From Ligula intestinalis (taxonomy: Eukaryota; Platyhelminthes; Cestoda; Diphyllobothriidea; Diphyllobothriidae): a stretch of 64,000 bases of DNA. The notes beneath the pieces are model-generated. The model did not search any database, was not told the DNA's origin, and saw nothing but the letters and a program-made list of their open reading frames with translations. This document shows, in pieces, positions 10,020 through 20,400 of this stretch (position 1 is the first letter of the stretch; each line of letters begins with the position of its first letter). The DNA is taken from the NCBI GenBank assembly GCA_036362985.1, contig JAYGXS010000009.1:21207159-21271158 (forward strand), in the 5' to 3' direction. The position numbers were made by a program, and so were the translations under genes.

Positions 10020-10720
10020 AAAGGTTGTTTGGCTTTTAAGAAAGCCGGCCAAAAAGTCTTCTTTTTCGGTTGAACATTGGGGAAAAGGTACTTCCCGCTC
10101 GGCATATCGGCGGGCCTAGCAATAAATTCTGGAAAGGTACCTATTCTCTTGTCCTGAAAAACTTAACCCTAGGGCAAGGATGTTAGTAAAAGGATATTTG
10201 GGCATTTGTCCAACCGCCTCTTTTCTCCTCGCAGTGACTCGATAGAGGCCAGCGGACTGGAGACGTCAAGCGCAGTGTCTGATATGCCGTGAGGTTTTTG
10301 TCGCAAACAATGCAAATTGACGACGACTGCTATGAGTTACAACGGCGATACGACCTCAGAGTGTGATTGTTTTTTGTTAAGAAAAAGCCGACCAGAAAGG
10401 CTCTTCTTTCGGTTGAACACGGAAGTAGGTAGCCCCCTCCCCCACCGCGTATGATAGGTGGCCCGACGAAAAATTCAAATGTGGTACCTATTTATGTATC
10501 CTTGACGCTAGCCACAAATCTAACCCTAGCCCTGTTTGAAATCTAGCACGAAGCAGCGGTATAGGGGTGGGAGATACTTATTTGTGTTCAACCTCGTCAC
10601 TTTTCGCATGTTCTAGCGACCTGTCAGAGGCAAGCGGACTGCAGGCGTTGAGGGCAGTGCCGGATAGGTCATAAAGTGTCACAGAAGTGAGGAATGCAGG
10701 AAACGTCGAGGGATTCGCAA
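10020..10720. repeat. diverged direct duplication
   Basis: Segments starting near 10035 and 10380 share 'aagccg.ccaaaa', 'tcttctttcggttgaacac', 'ggtacctatt', 'aaccctagggc', and 'gaggc.agcggactg.ag.cg'. Unit spacing is about 345 bp. No coding content is recognised. Confidence 0.5.
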
Positions 10721-11394
10721 TAGTCCGACCCTGGCAGCAGAGAAAGATGGAATAATGTGGGCTGCCGAGGAGCCCTCCTACCTGCAACATTCCGCGCGTG
10801 GTTAAGGCTTGAAGTGTGGAAGATTTACTATTGGTGTGCAGGTCGGCGTGACGAATGTTCTACTACTATCGGTGTTCTGCCAAGGTTTGTCGACTGAATA
10901 ATGACGAGGTTAGGCGCGATGGGGACACGCGGCCTGGGCCTTCGGTCTAACACGCGGCTTACACACATGCAGGCTGATAACAATGAAGCCCCCATCGGGA
11001 GGCCGGGATAGGTGGTCAAGCATTAGATCTGCAAATGACCAAATAAGGCTTTGGCTGACAATAGGATATTCAGCAATTTCAACAACAGCGGCCATCTCAG
11101 TTTTCGTCAGTAATTTCACGGGAAAATCGCTCCCAGCGACAGCAAGTCAAATGGCTAAGCAATAATCAAGCCAACGTGCAGGGGGGGGGTGGAATGATTA
11201 AATTGCGACATTGATAGACTCGGATGCATACTTGCAAGGAATAAGCGCAGGGAGAACAACCCCCAATGGTGATCCAGAGGGCTAGTAATTACAGTACCCA
11301 TGTGGTTGCACAGTAACTAAGTGCTACGAGTGCCTCTAATACCATTTTTTGCGACTGCCTCTAATGACCGGTTCAAGTGAGCACCCGAATCGTC
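10721..11394. other. no feature seen
   Basis: Short overlapping open frames on both strands around 10910-11165 match nothing I recognise. A run of G occurs near 11180. Confidence 0.35.
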
Positions 11395-11934
11395 AAGCCA
11401 ATAATCTTCCCGTTTCGATGGTACGATCTTTGTCGTCTACTTCCGAAGATGAATAAACCTAACTGAGCAACGATAAATCAATGGGCAGGATGAGTTTCTC
11501 GATTATTGATTTGTCTGGTGAGGTAAATTTTCGTTCATGCTCATAATGCCGGAGTGTACGAAATAATCTTACTATCAACGTCACTAACGCAATATCCTTT
11601 TACATAGCCTTTTCGACGTAAAAATCAGTGTGGCTTTTGTACGTCAATATACGGGAATGAAAAAAAAAACAAGCGTACAATTATCCACAAAAACTGCAAT
11701 ATGAAAGATCTTGAAGATAGTAATGAATGCAAAATTTAATGGAACCATAAATTTCATGAGAGCTCTTCAGTTGCATCCACTCATTGCGTTGAAGGATCAC
11801 GAATGATAAAAATACGAAATAGAATTTGTACAGAAAGGTCATAGGTCCTAGTCACATACAGAAGGAACGTCAAAACAAAGTGGAAGGAGAAACAGGGAAA
11901 ATGAGGCAGGGGAATGTGCAAATCTGGGGGCCTG

Positions 11935-12260
11935 TAGTTACCAAGACAAGGCTAGGTCAACCACATGCTCCATTTGTTTGCATAGGTCCGTTTTAAAGCT
12001 TTTACTATAAGCTGCCTCCAGGTAGCGCAAGATTCCAGATGCTCGTGCTCGAACGAGAACTCTGAATGAAGTTATGGGGTCTACAGAATGACCCGTGTCT
12101 AGCAAGTGTTCAGTACGAGGGGAACAGTTTTCCCCCAGTTTGAATAACCAACTAGGCAGATGCTCCTAGGCTCTGGCTGCCAATTGCCTTTGCGTACGCC
12201 CTATGTACTTGCATCCGCAAGTGCATGTGAATTTATAAACGCAGTTAGAGGTGGCGTGCA
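11935..12260 (-). pseudogene. Penelope GIY-YIG endonuclease fragment
   Basis: The minus strand reads VYKFTCTCGCKYIGRTQRQL followed by an 'EHLPSWLF' block. The VYxxxC-CxxxYIGxTxRxL pattern is the Penelope version of the GIY-YIG nuclease, preceded by the typical Cys pair. A stop lies just before EHLPSW. It would nick the target DNA. Confidence 0.75.
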
Positions 12261-12750
12261 AAGGTATCCTTAGCACAAGGAATGGGCAGGGGCTTTGTTG
12301 GAGAGCAAAATATGACTTCAGCGACGTAATAGGTTCTTCCTATGGTCTTGAGCAGGCGCGTCTTGATAGTGTTTAAGACGTTATCACCCTTAAAGGGCAA
12401 AAAAAACAAATACTGGCTTCTTAGAAACTAAATGTTCGCTCATTTTCGGTCGTAGAGGTTTGCTATATTTGTCTATAAACTGAGGTGGATATGCACGCTT
12501 CAGTAAAGTAGCTTTGAGACAAACTAATTCTGCGTCCTGGTCCTCTGGAAAAGGTTACATACCAAGTTACGTTTCCACTGAATGGAGAAAAAAACTTAGA
12601 TAATGTAAGTCTGACCTTTCTAGGTATTCTTGCGGAAGACCCTCCGTGAAATGGAGCCATTTGTCAGTCTGGACAAGTGGACGTCGAGGAAAGAAAGTTT
12701 GCTATCTCGATCTAATTCCATAGTAAATTTAATCTTCGGATGCAGCTTGC

Positions 12751-13180
12751 TCATAGTGGACAATAATTCGTCACCTCCTTTACGTTCCCCACAATCGTGA
12801 AAAAATCGTCTACATATCGTCTGTAGACTGTTTTTTGGTTTAATTTTGCGAATACTTTTTCTTCAAGATGGCCCATAAATATGTTTGCAAAGGTTGGTCC
12901 AAGCGGGCTTCCCATTGCGACTCCGTCAATTTGTCTATAAAATTGGCCAGTAAACAGAAACTGGACATAATTAGTGCACAATTGTAGTAAGTTCCGTAGT
13001 AATTGCGGGAGCAGGTGTGTGTCAGATGAATAAGCACAAATGATGTTTAAGGTTTCTTTCAACGGCACGTTGTTAAACAAGGACTCAACGTCCAGGAATA
13101 ACATACATTTGTCTTGTAAATTAAGCTGCCTGATCTCGTCGATATGACAGATCGGCTGCGGTGGCAGGAATTATCTTGAG
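12751..13180 (-). pseudogene. Penelope reverse transcriptase fragment
   Basis: Open from about 13180, it reads LFLDVESLFNNVPLKETL (RT motif A with its aspartate), YRQIDGVAMGSPLGPTFANI (motif B region) and YRRYVDDFF (motif C, catalytic YVDD at about 12800-12825). These are diagnostic of Penelope-type RTs, which are related to telomerase RT. The fingers domain upstream is missing. The frame ends at 12751, with the homologous reading continuing in another frame (IKFTMELDRDSKLSFLDVHL). Confidence 0.85.
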
Positions 13181-13189
13181 AGTCTAATA

Positions 13190-14640
13190 GTGAATGAAGA
13201 GTAGCATATATCATAGGACAAAACACCCACCAGGCTTCTGTGTTACTAGGTTTTGAATGCATGCACAAATTTATATGCATTTACATAGTTCTGAAAGAAA
13301 AGACTTTGGAAAACGGGCAAAGAAAATAATTACGCAAGCTTTAAGAAAACAGACTGCAACTCAAGCTTTAAGTTCAGGCCTCACAAGTAAATCAGTCGAC
13401 ACTAGGCTACATGATTAATCGTGCTATCGACATACAAAAGGACATATCAGGCAATATCAAACGAAAACGAAATTATATATATCTCTCTGCAAAGTGCAAA
13501 AATCGAAAAATAACATTCTTTCTTACAAACCGGGCAAAAAATAAGAAATGGGAGGGCATTTAGGAAATAAGACCAAATTTGTTATGCAACTCGAAAATAA
13601 ATGGATAAGATAAGCAGTACTGAAGGCGCTATGCTACTCTATTTGTGTAAGCTTACAAACTGCAGAAGGTGACTAACAGACTTAACCATGGTGAACGTCA
13701 GAAAAGGTGATGCAAAACACCTTTTCCAGTGGCAAAAAATAACTTTTGGAGTTAAAAAAACGTACAGTCCGGGCGCAAACAACCCCTCCATATACCCAGG
13801 TCATTTCCTTTGCTAAGCAGCACCACATATACCCACTGGCGACGGATTTTCTGGCAGCGGGCATCAATCAAAATTAAAAAGGTACACCTAAAAGAACCAT
13901 TTTAAACGGAAAACATGACTCTGCAGTGCACACAAATCCGTTAAAAAAAGTCAGGTTTGTTCCCCTGCTAAAAATTATAATTTACAAATCTGGATTGCAA
14001 TGTTTACTCTCCAAAGCCAAAACAGTAACACCAATAGGCCGTCATCTTTTGTAAAAACCGAAAAATTTCATGAGACCAGACTTACTCAAGGAAGGAAAGA
14101 AAGCTTAAAAGACGCTGAAGCATTAGTTTAATACCCCGCCGCAGTACACTGCAAACAGAAGGCACCGTATCCCCAGCAGATCAGAGAAGAAGCAGCAAAA
14201 GCAGCGATGCCCAACGGGCAGAAGAAGTCAAGTGAGACACGCGATTTCACTAAAAGTGACCTTTGAGCGTGTGGCGTGATAAAGTGCTGAGTGGGTCATT
14301 ATGCACTGCCAATAGATGGCGAGCTTACAGTTACTTGCTCAATTCGATGACGAATAAGAGTACAGCCAAGAAGGCTGCGATGCCACAAGAAGAATCAGCT
14401 AGAAGAAAGGGTTAGAACTTCACCAATCACGACAACCAGGTAGAATACTTTGGGTGCAAGAGACAACAATACACTCGGCTGTCACAAAGAATTGGAGAAT
14501 AACACCTTGCATAAATGACAGCGTGCCCTACGGACTTACTCATCGGAATGTATATCAAAATAACCTTGAAATGAAAATGGCTGATACTAATATAGCAAAT
14601 GGGTAAAAAGCCGGGAACTCAGGAAATACAGACTCAACAA
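13190..14640. other. no feature seen
   Basis: About 1.45 kb of A-rich unique-looking sequence. An open frame at 13867-13682 on the minus strand is not recognised. No repeats shared with the rest of the window were noticed. Confidence 0.35.
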
Positions 14641-14649
14641 CAACAGGAA

Positions 14650-14775
14650 AACGAACTATAACTGAGACATGTGCATGTCTCAGACCTGTTTACGAATATC
14701 TATGACTAAGGATTCCCGAGGGAATCCGAAACGTCAGGAAAATAAAGTCCTTATTCCAGTGATCGCATCATCTTC
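14650..14775 (+). mobile_element. PLE terminus, second type
   Basis: It shares 'catgtctcagacctgtttac', 'tatgactaaggattcc', 'ggaatccgaaacgt' and 'ttccagtgatcgca' with the minus-strand copy at 39640-39528. The stem II-like hairpin (GGATTCCC/GGGAATCC) and GAAACGTC persist, but the CUGAUGA half of the hammerhead core is absent, so it is probably not a ribozyme. Confidence 0.5.
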
Positions 14776-14887
14776 TTCGAAACATAACTGTTCCACTTAC
14801 GACAACGACTATTAGTACTAAAAATATAATGACTAGTACTACAGGAAAGAAGGACAGATTCGTCACGAATATATAGATCTATATGCA

Positions 14888-15070
14888 GAAGGACATTACC
14901 GATAAAGACAATGGAGACTAGGATGACTATTCTCGACTTATAAGCAGTCGTCAGATAGTCATACCTAACTTAGGTGTTGCGCCAGAAATTAGTGCTCCGC
15001 TCGAGTTTCGAACCCGCAACCTCCTTGGTTAAAAGTCCAATGCTCCAACTACTGCGCCACGTGTTCGTTG
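14888..15070 (-). repeat. SINE family 1
   Basis: Inverted copy with core 'acattaccgataaagacaat', 'gacttataagcagtcgtcag', B-box-like 'cgagtttcgaacccgcaacc' and A-box-like 'caactactgcgccacg'. Its head resembles that of 8897-9075, so the two may form a subfamily. Confidence 0.65.
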
Positions 15071-15129
15071 GCTTTTCGGTGTTTGATCAGGAACATACAA
15101 TGGCAAATAGGCGTACACCGATCAGTTAG

Positions 15130-15310
15130 AGAACAGAAATTCAGTTAGAGCCAGAAATGGCTATCCTAGTCTTACTGGTCTTTGCCGGTAATTTCCTTAT
15201 GCCAATATCATCAGCTGCCTTGTGGCGAAGGCTCAAGTGTGAGCTCGGAAGGCACCAGCGCAAGACGAGGGTGTCTTTTAATTGATCAGTATATGCGCAT
15301 ATCCGCCATA
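15130..15310 (+). repeat. SINE family 1, 3' part
   Basis: It reads 'agccagaaatggctatccta' and then 'ccttgtggcgaaggctcaag', matching 9430-9600. The head is missing. It lies head-to-head with the inverted copy just upstream. Confidence 0.6.
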
Positions 15311-15329
15311 GAAATATTAATATCTAGAA

Positions 15330-15690
15330 TTTAGTAGTGTTTTGAATGTCGGCACGTCGCTCTTTTTGATTATGACAGCATCCCTTGCCAAGATTGTGAT
15401 GCGAGGTATATCGGTGAAACTGGCAAACGTCTTGGCACGAGGTTGCATGAACATCAGCTCGCAATCAACCGCGAAGACGAGCATTCTATGGTTTACGGCC
15501 ACGTGAAGCAGCGCAAACACGTCTTCGCCTTTGAGAAGGCAAGGGTGATCGGCAGGGCCAGTGACAAGATGACTAGACTAGTGCTCGAAAGCTGGTCGTC
15601 GACTGGCGCACTCAGCAGAGCCATTGAGTTGAATCCTGCCTACCAAGTCATCCGCGCAAGGCTCACGCCCGCACAAAACAGGCACTAAGG
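15330..15690 (+). pseudogene. Penelope GIY-YIG endonuclease, C-terminal
   Basis: The plus strand reads YDSIPCQDCDARYIGETGKR, then LGTRLHEHQLAINR, and later TRLVLESWSSTGALSRAIEL up to a stop at 15687. This is the Penelope GIY-YIG nuclease with its CxxC lead-in and the post-nuclease 'ES W' segment. The reading from 15443 is open to its natural-looking stop, so the domain is well preserved. The RT half is missing, as expected for 5' truncation. A PLE terminus with a hammerhead-like core follows at 16000-16135. Confidence 0.8.
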
Positions 15691-15999
15691 CGGGAGAGTG
15701 GCGACACAGAAAACCGACAGTCCGCCACAATGAGTGGAATTGGCAACCGGTGCGAGTCACATGACCGGCGTGAAATGGGTTCTCACGAGGGCAACTATGA
15801 GACCGCGAACGAGGGGGAGGCCGACGCAGGCGCACACGAGGACTTGAACGCGGGGGGGGGGGGTCGGAGTCGGAGGAACAGGCCGACGCAGCGCCGATAA
15901 CAGCGAAGAGGATGGCGCCAATCAATAGTCAACGGACGTACGAGCGCACGGGCATCACACATGGGTACAACACTCGGCTCGCGGCAAGGCGCATGAATT

Positions 16000-16135
16000 C
16001 AAGGCCAGCGGAAGAGTAAGCAGCACGCTCTGATGATGAAAACGAGCATGTTTTTGAAACTTCAGCAAGAATACAAATTTGGTCCCAGCACTTTCCCCCT
16101 CTTCTTCTTTCTCTTCCGGGGATGATGAGCACGAT
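16000..16135 (+). mobile_element. PLE terminus with hammerhead-like core
   Basis: It lies downstream of, and in the same orientation as, the GIY-YIG fragment. Core: CTGATGA (16030-16036), stem II AAAAC/GTTTT, GAAAC (16056-16060) and a TTC cleavage triplet, bounded by a perfect 3 bp stem I (GCT/AGC). Stem III is absent. It ends with 'cttctttctcttccggggat', shared with 4900. Confidence 0.55.
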
Positions 16136-16164
16136 AATATATCTGGACCCCGAATATTCGCGCA

Positions 16165-16520
16165 TATTATTCGATAAGTATACTCTGAGTGTGGCAGCGG
16201 CACCCTGGTAACAAATAAGGTCAAGTTCACCCAGTGTAGAGGTACCAGCTGTGTTGTGGTACGCGTAGATGGAAATGAAGTGGCTGATGGCCACCAAAAA
16301 GCCCCAAATTGGCATTTCAATTTACATATCACTAGTCACAAGAACGCATGCGGTGCAAAAGGATGGAGAGCTAGGCGCATATCATACGTACTGGGTGGCT
16401 CGGAAGGGATGCTATGAGTGTGGCAAGGGTGTCCGGGTAACTGATAGGACTAAGTTCCCCCGGTGTATATGTACCAGCTGTGTTGTGGTACGCGTAGACA
16501 GGAATGAAGTGTCTCACTAG
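16165..16520 (+). repeat. tandem duplication, about 230 bp period
   Basis: Units at 16188-16290 and 16418-16520 share 'gagtgtggca', 'ggtaac.gata', 'gtaccagctgtgttgtggta' and 'cgcgtaga..gaaatgaagt'. Confidence 0.7.
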
Positions 16521-17035
16521 CTACTACCCAGACCATGACCAGCTGACTTTAGCCTTGCCCACGGCGCGCGACGAAAGATGCAAGATTGGGGATCAATTTG
16601 GAGCAAGGTTTCTGCACGAGAGAAATATCATGTCATGAGGTTTCTTGAGGATGTTGAATACAGGCGGGTCCCCAACGGCCGTTCGAATTCTTTGTTCGAG
16701 AGTGTCTCCTCTAGTACCTTGACCCAAGAACCTAACCACAAGGCAGTGGTGGTGGTGGCAAGCAAACCTATTTAATGGGGGTTCACGTTCGCCATATCAC
16801 AGTGCCGTCATTGGGACTTGCGGAATTTTATAAGGCAGTCGGTGCGCAAGACCTCAGCCCACCGCGCACTGGTAACACTGTCGATGCTACGTCGGCGACT
16901 GCATATTCGCCAGACACAGGAGCCTGCTTATTTCGCAGCTAACCTTCACTGAAGGCGGAGCCACTATCTGCCACCCGTGGACGCGCCAGGTAGCCAGCAG
17001 CTAGGCTAACGGTCCTGCGAGTTAAGTATAGCGGC
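16521..17035. other. open frame of unknown nature
   Basis: A 65-residue open frame at 16578-16775 is not recognised and has no splice or domain support. The rest shows nothing. Confidence 0.3.
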
Positions 17036-17405
17036 TTGATCTCGAATGAGACAGTCCGCACCCGCTGCGATCGTATCACGAGGATATCTCAGACCATGCA
17101 AGAAAGACGACTAAGGCAGTTTGGACGCGTTCTCCGTCGTCCGCCCTAAGAGCTTAGTTATGCTGCTCTCGACCCGGCGCCGTCACCCACTTGGAAACGT
17201 CGAAGAGGAGGGCAACTGAAGACTTGCCTCGACACCATCCGTCAAGACATGGAAGCAGTCCTTGGACCTTCTATGTTCAGTCGCCGTCGCTGGAGGAGAG
17301 ACTGGGTGGAGTTCTCCAGATCCGTTGCCACCAATCGTCAGGCATGGAGAGGTACTGTTCGTGACATCATTGAGGCCGGCTAGATCAGGCATGATCACAG
17401 CCGTA
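17036..17405 (+). pseudogene. RTE-like LINE, ORF2 C-terminus
   Basis: The plus strand reads the end of an RTE-like ORF2: ETVRTRCDRITRISQTMQER, RLRQFGRVLRRPP (one stop after), WKRRRGGQLKTCLDTIRQDM, and the terminal RQAWRGTVRDIIEAG before the stop at about 17381. The same C-terminal end occurs at 27340-27405, 36515-36577 and 38680-38770. The RT core is missing, so this is a 5'-truncated copy. Confidence 0.8.
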
Positions 17406-17559
17406 ACAAGTACAAGTACAAGTACTATACGAATATCTGTGCGATTGAGCTTTCACGTCGTGTGGCTTGAAAGGTTTCAAACTAGATTACCTTACCTGGA
17501 GACTTACGTCTGGGCTTAGAGCACCTTTCGTCGGTATGATATCAAGACGAGCTAGGCGT

Positions 17560-17755
17560 GATATAGAACGTTCGACTGTCGATTTCGACTATTTCCACCG
17601 TGTAATCCACAGCAGGACGGTTCAGAGACGAGGACGGCATGAATTAGTTTAAAGTGACAGTAGACTTGCGTGACATCTACTACACTTTCCCCCTCTTCCC
17701 TCACCCACCCGATCCCGGTGTCAAGACAGAGAACCGGAGGCGAGACCAGGCGCGG
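17560..17755 (+). repeat. repeat shared with 36640-36835
   Basis: It shares 'tcgatttcgactatttccac', 'aattagttt.aa', 'gtagacttgcg..acatcta' and 'gttaagacagaga'. In both places it lies just downstream of an RTE-like 3' end, so the two were probably copied together. Confidence 0.55.
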
Positions 17756-17829
17756 TCGAAACACCCTCTATGTTTACCACCACGCTCCCCCCCACCCGCC
17801 GCCCATCGCATCCGTGTTCAGCATTTGAT

Positions 17830-18170
17830 ATCAGAGAGCAGCCCGATTAAAGCCTAACGTGCCCTGACCTGGTCCCCGTGTTGGTCCACTGCCCCCCCCC
17901 CCCCCCCCTCGGCGGGCAAGGAGCCCTTGTTGGATCCGGAACCCCGCCGGGGGGGCCCCAATCCCGGTGGCGAGGAGGAGGAGGAGGAGGAACAGCATTA
18001 TCAGGAGGGGCTGCTCTGTCATAAAAAAAAACAGATGGAGAGGAGAAGACATGGATCCACCATAGGGAAATTTGGTGTAGCAGACCTTGGCCGCCATGAA
18101 GGCGGGTGGGAACGCGGTTAGGGGGCACGCTAGGCGTAAAAAAAGTCGGTACGAGTACCAGTATGTGCAA
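17830..18170. repeat. low-complexity tract with 17-base C run
   Basis: A run of 17 C at 17892-17908 and GGA repeats near 17971-17993. A Pro/Gly-rich minus-strand reading passes through these and is probably not real. A weak acceptor (tatgacag) on the minus strand means an exon cannot be excluded. Confidence 0.6.
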
Positions 18171-18654
18171 CGCGAACGAGGGACTACGACTTTGACACGG
18201 GGTCAGAAACTGCCCCGACGCTTATCCTTATCTGTCTTTATAAGGTGAAAAAATGATTAACGTGAGAAGTGGTCAAGTGAGTTAGATGCTTTTAAAGTCA
18301 AATTCACCCAAATCCAAATCACGCGCTGGAAAAGCAGTCGTCCACGCCGTTCATCGCAGAAACAAAGTAAGCAGTCCCTTTTTGTCTTCCTTCGAAAAAG
18401 AAGAAGAAGAACGACGGCAGGACCAGGGGGCTGACTGATCTGCCGAATTTGTGGTTCTTAAGCCCTGAACATGGTAGCATCTAACACAATGACGCTGAAC
18501 CCGGAGGAGCATTTTTGGTGCGCGTCACCCATCTGCAGGTGCGCAACAAGAATGTTGCGGCGGATGAGCAATTGCCATCTGCCAGGCGTAATAACGCATG
18601 CGGGTGCAAGCGAGGGCTAATGAGTGGCGGCAGGGTTAGGTCGAGGAGCGGCAC
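18171..18654. other. no feature seen
   Basis: Short opposite-strand open frames around 18480-18720 overlap each other and match nothing. Confidence 0.35.
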
Positions 18655-18964
18655 ACACGCACACCCGCGTAGGCGTAGGCGGGCGCAACACTCTCTGTGC
18701 TGCTGCCGGCATTGTAATCCCATTTTATGCAGGTTGGTTGGTGTTACTTGACGACGTAGGCACTAGCAGACGGCTTGGGGAGGGCGCGGGGCGGTTGAGG
18801 AGGAGAAGTAAGGCTACACCTGCTTTAAGTACACCTTGTAGTTAGCAATTCCAACTGCGCGCTTTAAAACTCTAATTGACTGGACAGAACCCGAACTTCC
18901 GGAGGTCAGGCCAGGTGTACAAAATCGCTTGATGACCAAACACGCAGGCAAAAAGGGGGTAGGA

Positions 18965-19165
18965 GGGCAGGTGCATACAGTGGCAGATAGGCGCGCACAC
19001 CAATCAGATACATGACACACACGTCCATCCCTGGTGCCAGCTGGGCCTCTCTCTCTCTTCCTCGAGCCACACCGCAAGGCGGCTAATGGTGGAGGTAGAA
19101 GGACATTACCGCGACCACGACAAGGGAGACTAGGGTGGTTATTTCTGGCTTATTAGCCGTCGTCA
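18965..19165 (-). repeat. SINE family 1, 3' part in array unit 1
   Basis: Reads 'gccacaccgcaaggcggcta', 'gaaggacattaccg', and 'tttctggcttattagccg' on plus, so it is inverted. The head is missing. Confidence 0.65.
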
Positions 19166-19489
19166 GCGTAGGTGTAGGCATGCGCCGCGGGTTCTATGCT
19201 GCTGCCGGCATTGCGACCTCTTTTTATTATAGGTTAGTTGGTGTTACATGGCGACGCAGACACTAGCAACAAACCTAGAAGCGGAGGAGGAGGAGGAGGA
19301 GGGGAAGTAATGTGCCCAAAAACACCTGCCTACAGTACACATTGCGGTTAGCAACTTGGCAACTGCGCGCCTTAAAACACTAATTAGCCCTTCTTGAGGC
19401 TCTTCGGACAGATCCCGAAATTTTGGAGATCAGGTCAGGTGTACAAAGTCGCTTGATGATCAAACACGCGCGCAGCAAAAGGCGAGAGC

Positions 19490-19690
19490 AGGAGTGCAGA
19501 TGCATACAGTGGCAGATGGGCGCACACACCGATCAGTTACATGACACACGCGTCCACCCCTGGTGCCTTCCGGGCTCTCTCTCTCTCCTTCTCGAGCCAC
19601 GCCGCAAGGCGGCTAATGGTGGAGGTAGAAGGACATTGCCGACCACGACAAGGGAGACTAGGATGGCCGTTTCTGGCTTATTAGCCGTTG
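19490..19690 (-). repeat. SINE family 1, 3' part in array unit 2
   Basis: Nearly the same as the copy 520 bp upstream, so it was amplified with the array unit rather than inserted twice. Confidence 0.65.
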
Positions 19691-19694
19691 GCTG

Positions 19695-20085
19695 GTTAGT
19701 AGCCCATTGTTGGATCAGGAGTCCTCGCTGGGGTCCAAACTGGGTGCAGTTGGGAGACGGAGAAGAGCCGCGACTTCAGCCGGCTTGAGCCAAAGGTCTA
19801 TGGCGGTGAGTTGGGTGCCTGACCAGGAACTGCAGGCGAACAGATGCGGAGAAACGCTACAGTCGGAACAGCAGTCGGCTATGGACGGGTCTAACCGGTG
19901 TTGGTAGTGGCGTAGGGCCATTGAGTAGCCACTGTGTAGTTAAGCCAGAGTACAGCGAGTGACCCTCGGAAGTTGTTGTTTTGAGGCCGCAATCGAGGTG
20001 GATAGCCGCCCAATAGGGCCGTGGGATGATAACCTCGTTTTCCCCCGACAACGGCTCTCTGGTGAAGACGCTCGTCAACGTAAGC
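19695..20085 (-). mobile_element. LINE 3' end, inverted copy of 225-610
   Basis: The minus strand reads IADCCSDCSVSPHLFACSSW then DLWLKPAEVAALLRL, the same Cys/His knuckle and tail as the LINE at the window start. It interrupts the array: the unit sequence resumes on the other side (gccg | caacgtaagc). It is therefore younger than the duplication that made the array. Confidence 0.7.
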
Positions 20086-20400
20086 GTATGTATGCGCCGC
20101 GGGCTCTATGCTGTGGCCGGCATGGTGACCCCTTTTTATTATAGGGTAGTTGGTGTTACTTGGCGACGCGGACACTAGCAACAAGCCTAGAATTGGGGGA
20201 GGGGAATGGCAAGCAATGTGCCCCGAAAGACCTGCCTAAAGTGCACCTTGCGGTCCGCAGTTTCACAACTGCGCGCCCTAAAACGCTAATTGGACCCTCT
20301 TGAGGCTCGTTGGGCAGACCCCGAACTTCTGGAGGTCAGGTCAGGCGTACAGAGTTGCTTGATGACCAAACACGCGCGCAGCAAGGGACGGGAGCAGGTG

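Larger units (their letters stand above)
11395..13185 (-). mobile_element. Penelope-like element with RT and GIY-YIG
   Basis: A 5'-truncated PLE lies on the minus strand with, in order, the RT palm (13180-12751), a decayed linker (12750-12280), a GIY-YIG endonuclease (about 12250-11935) and a 3' region reaching about 11395. In that 3' region the minus strand reads 'ccatcgaaacgggaagat', a degraded terminus. PLEs prime reverse transcription at a nick made by GIY-YIG rather than by an AP or REase nuclease. Multiple stops and frameshifts mark it as dead. Confidence 0.85.
18655..20400. repeat. three-unit repeat array
   Basis: Units start near 18655, 19170 and 20080. Each has 'ctgctgccggcatt', 'ggttggtgttac.tg.cgacg', 'cactagca', a 'gcaactgcgcgc.ttaaaac' stretch and 'gaggtcagg.caggtgtacaaa..gcttgatga.caaacacgc'. 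The first two end in an inverted SINE family 1 tail (18965-19165, 19490-19690). The third is truncated. A 390 bp LINE fragment separates the second and third. Confidence 0.75.

Noticed and set aside
14690..14740. Active hammerhead ribozyme
   Set aside because: Stem II and GAAACGTC are present but the CUGAUGA strand is absent.
17831..18170. Pro-rich minus-strand exon candidate
   Set aside because: It depends on a 17-base homopolymer and gga repeats; splice support is weak.
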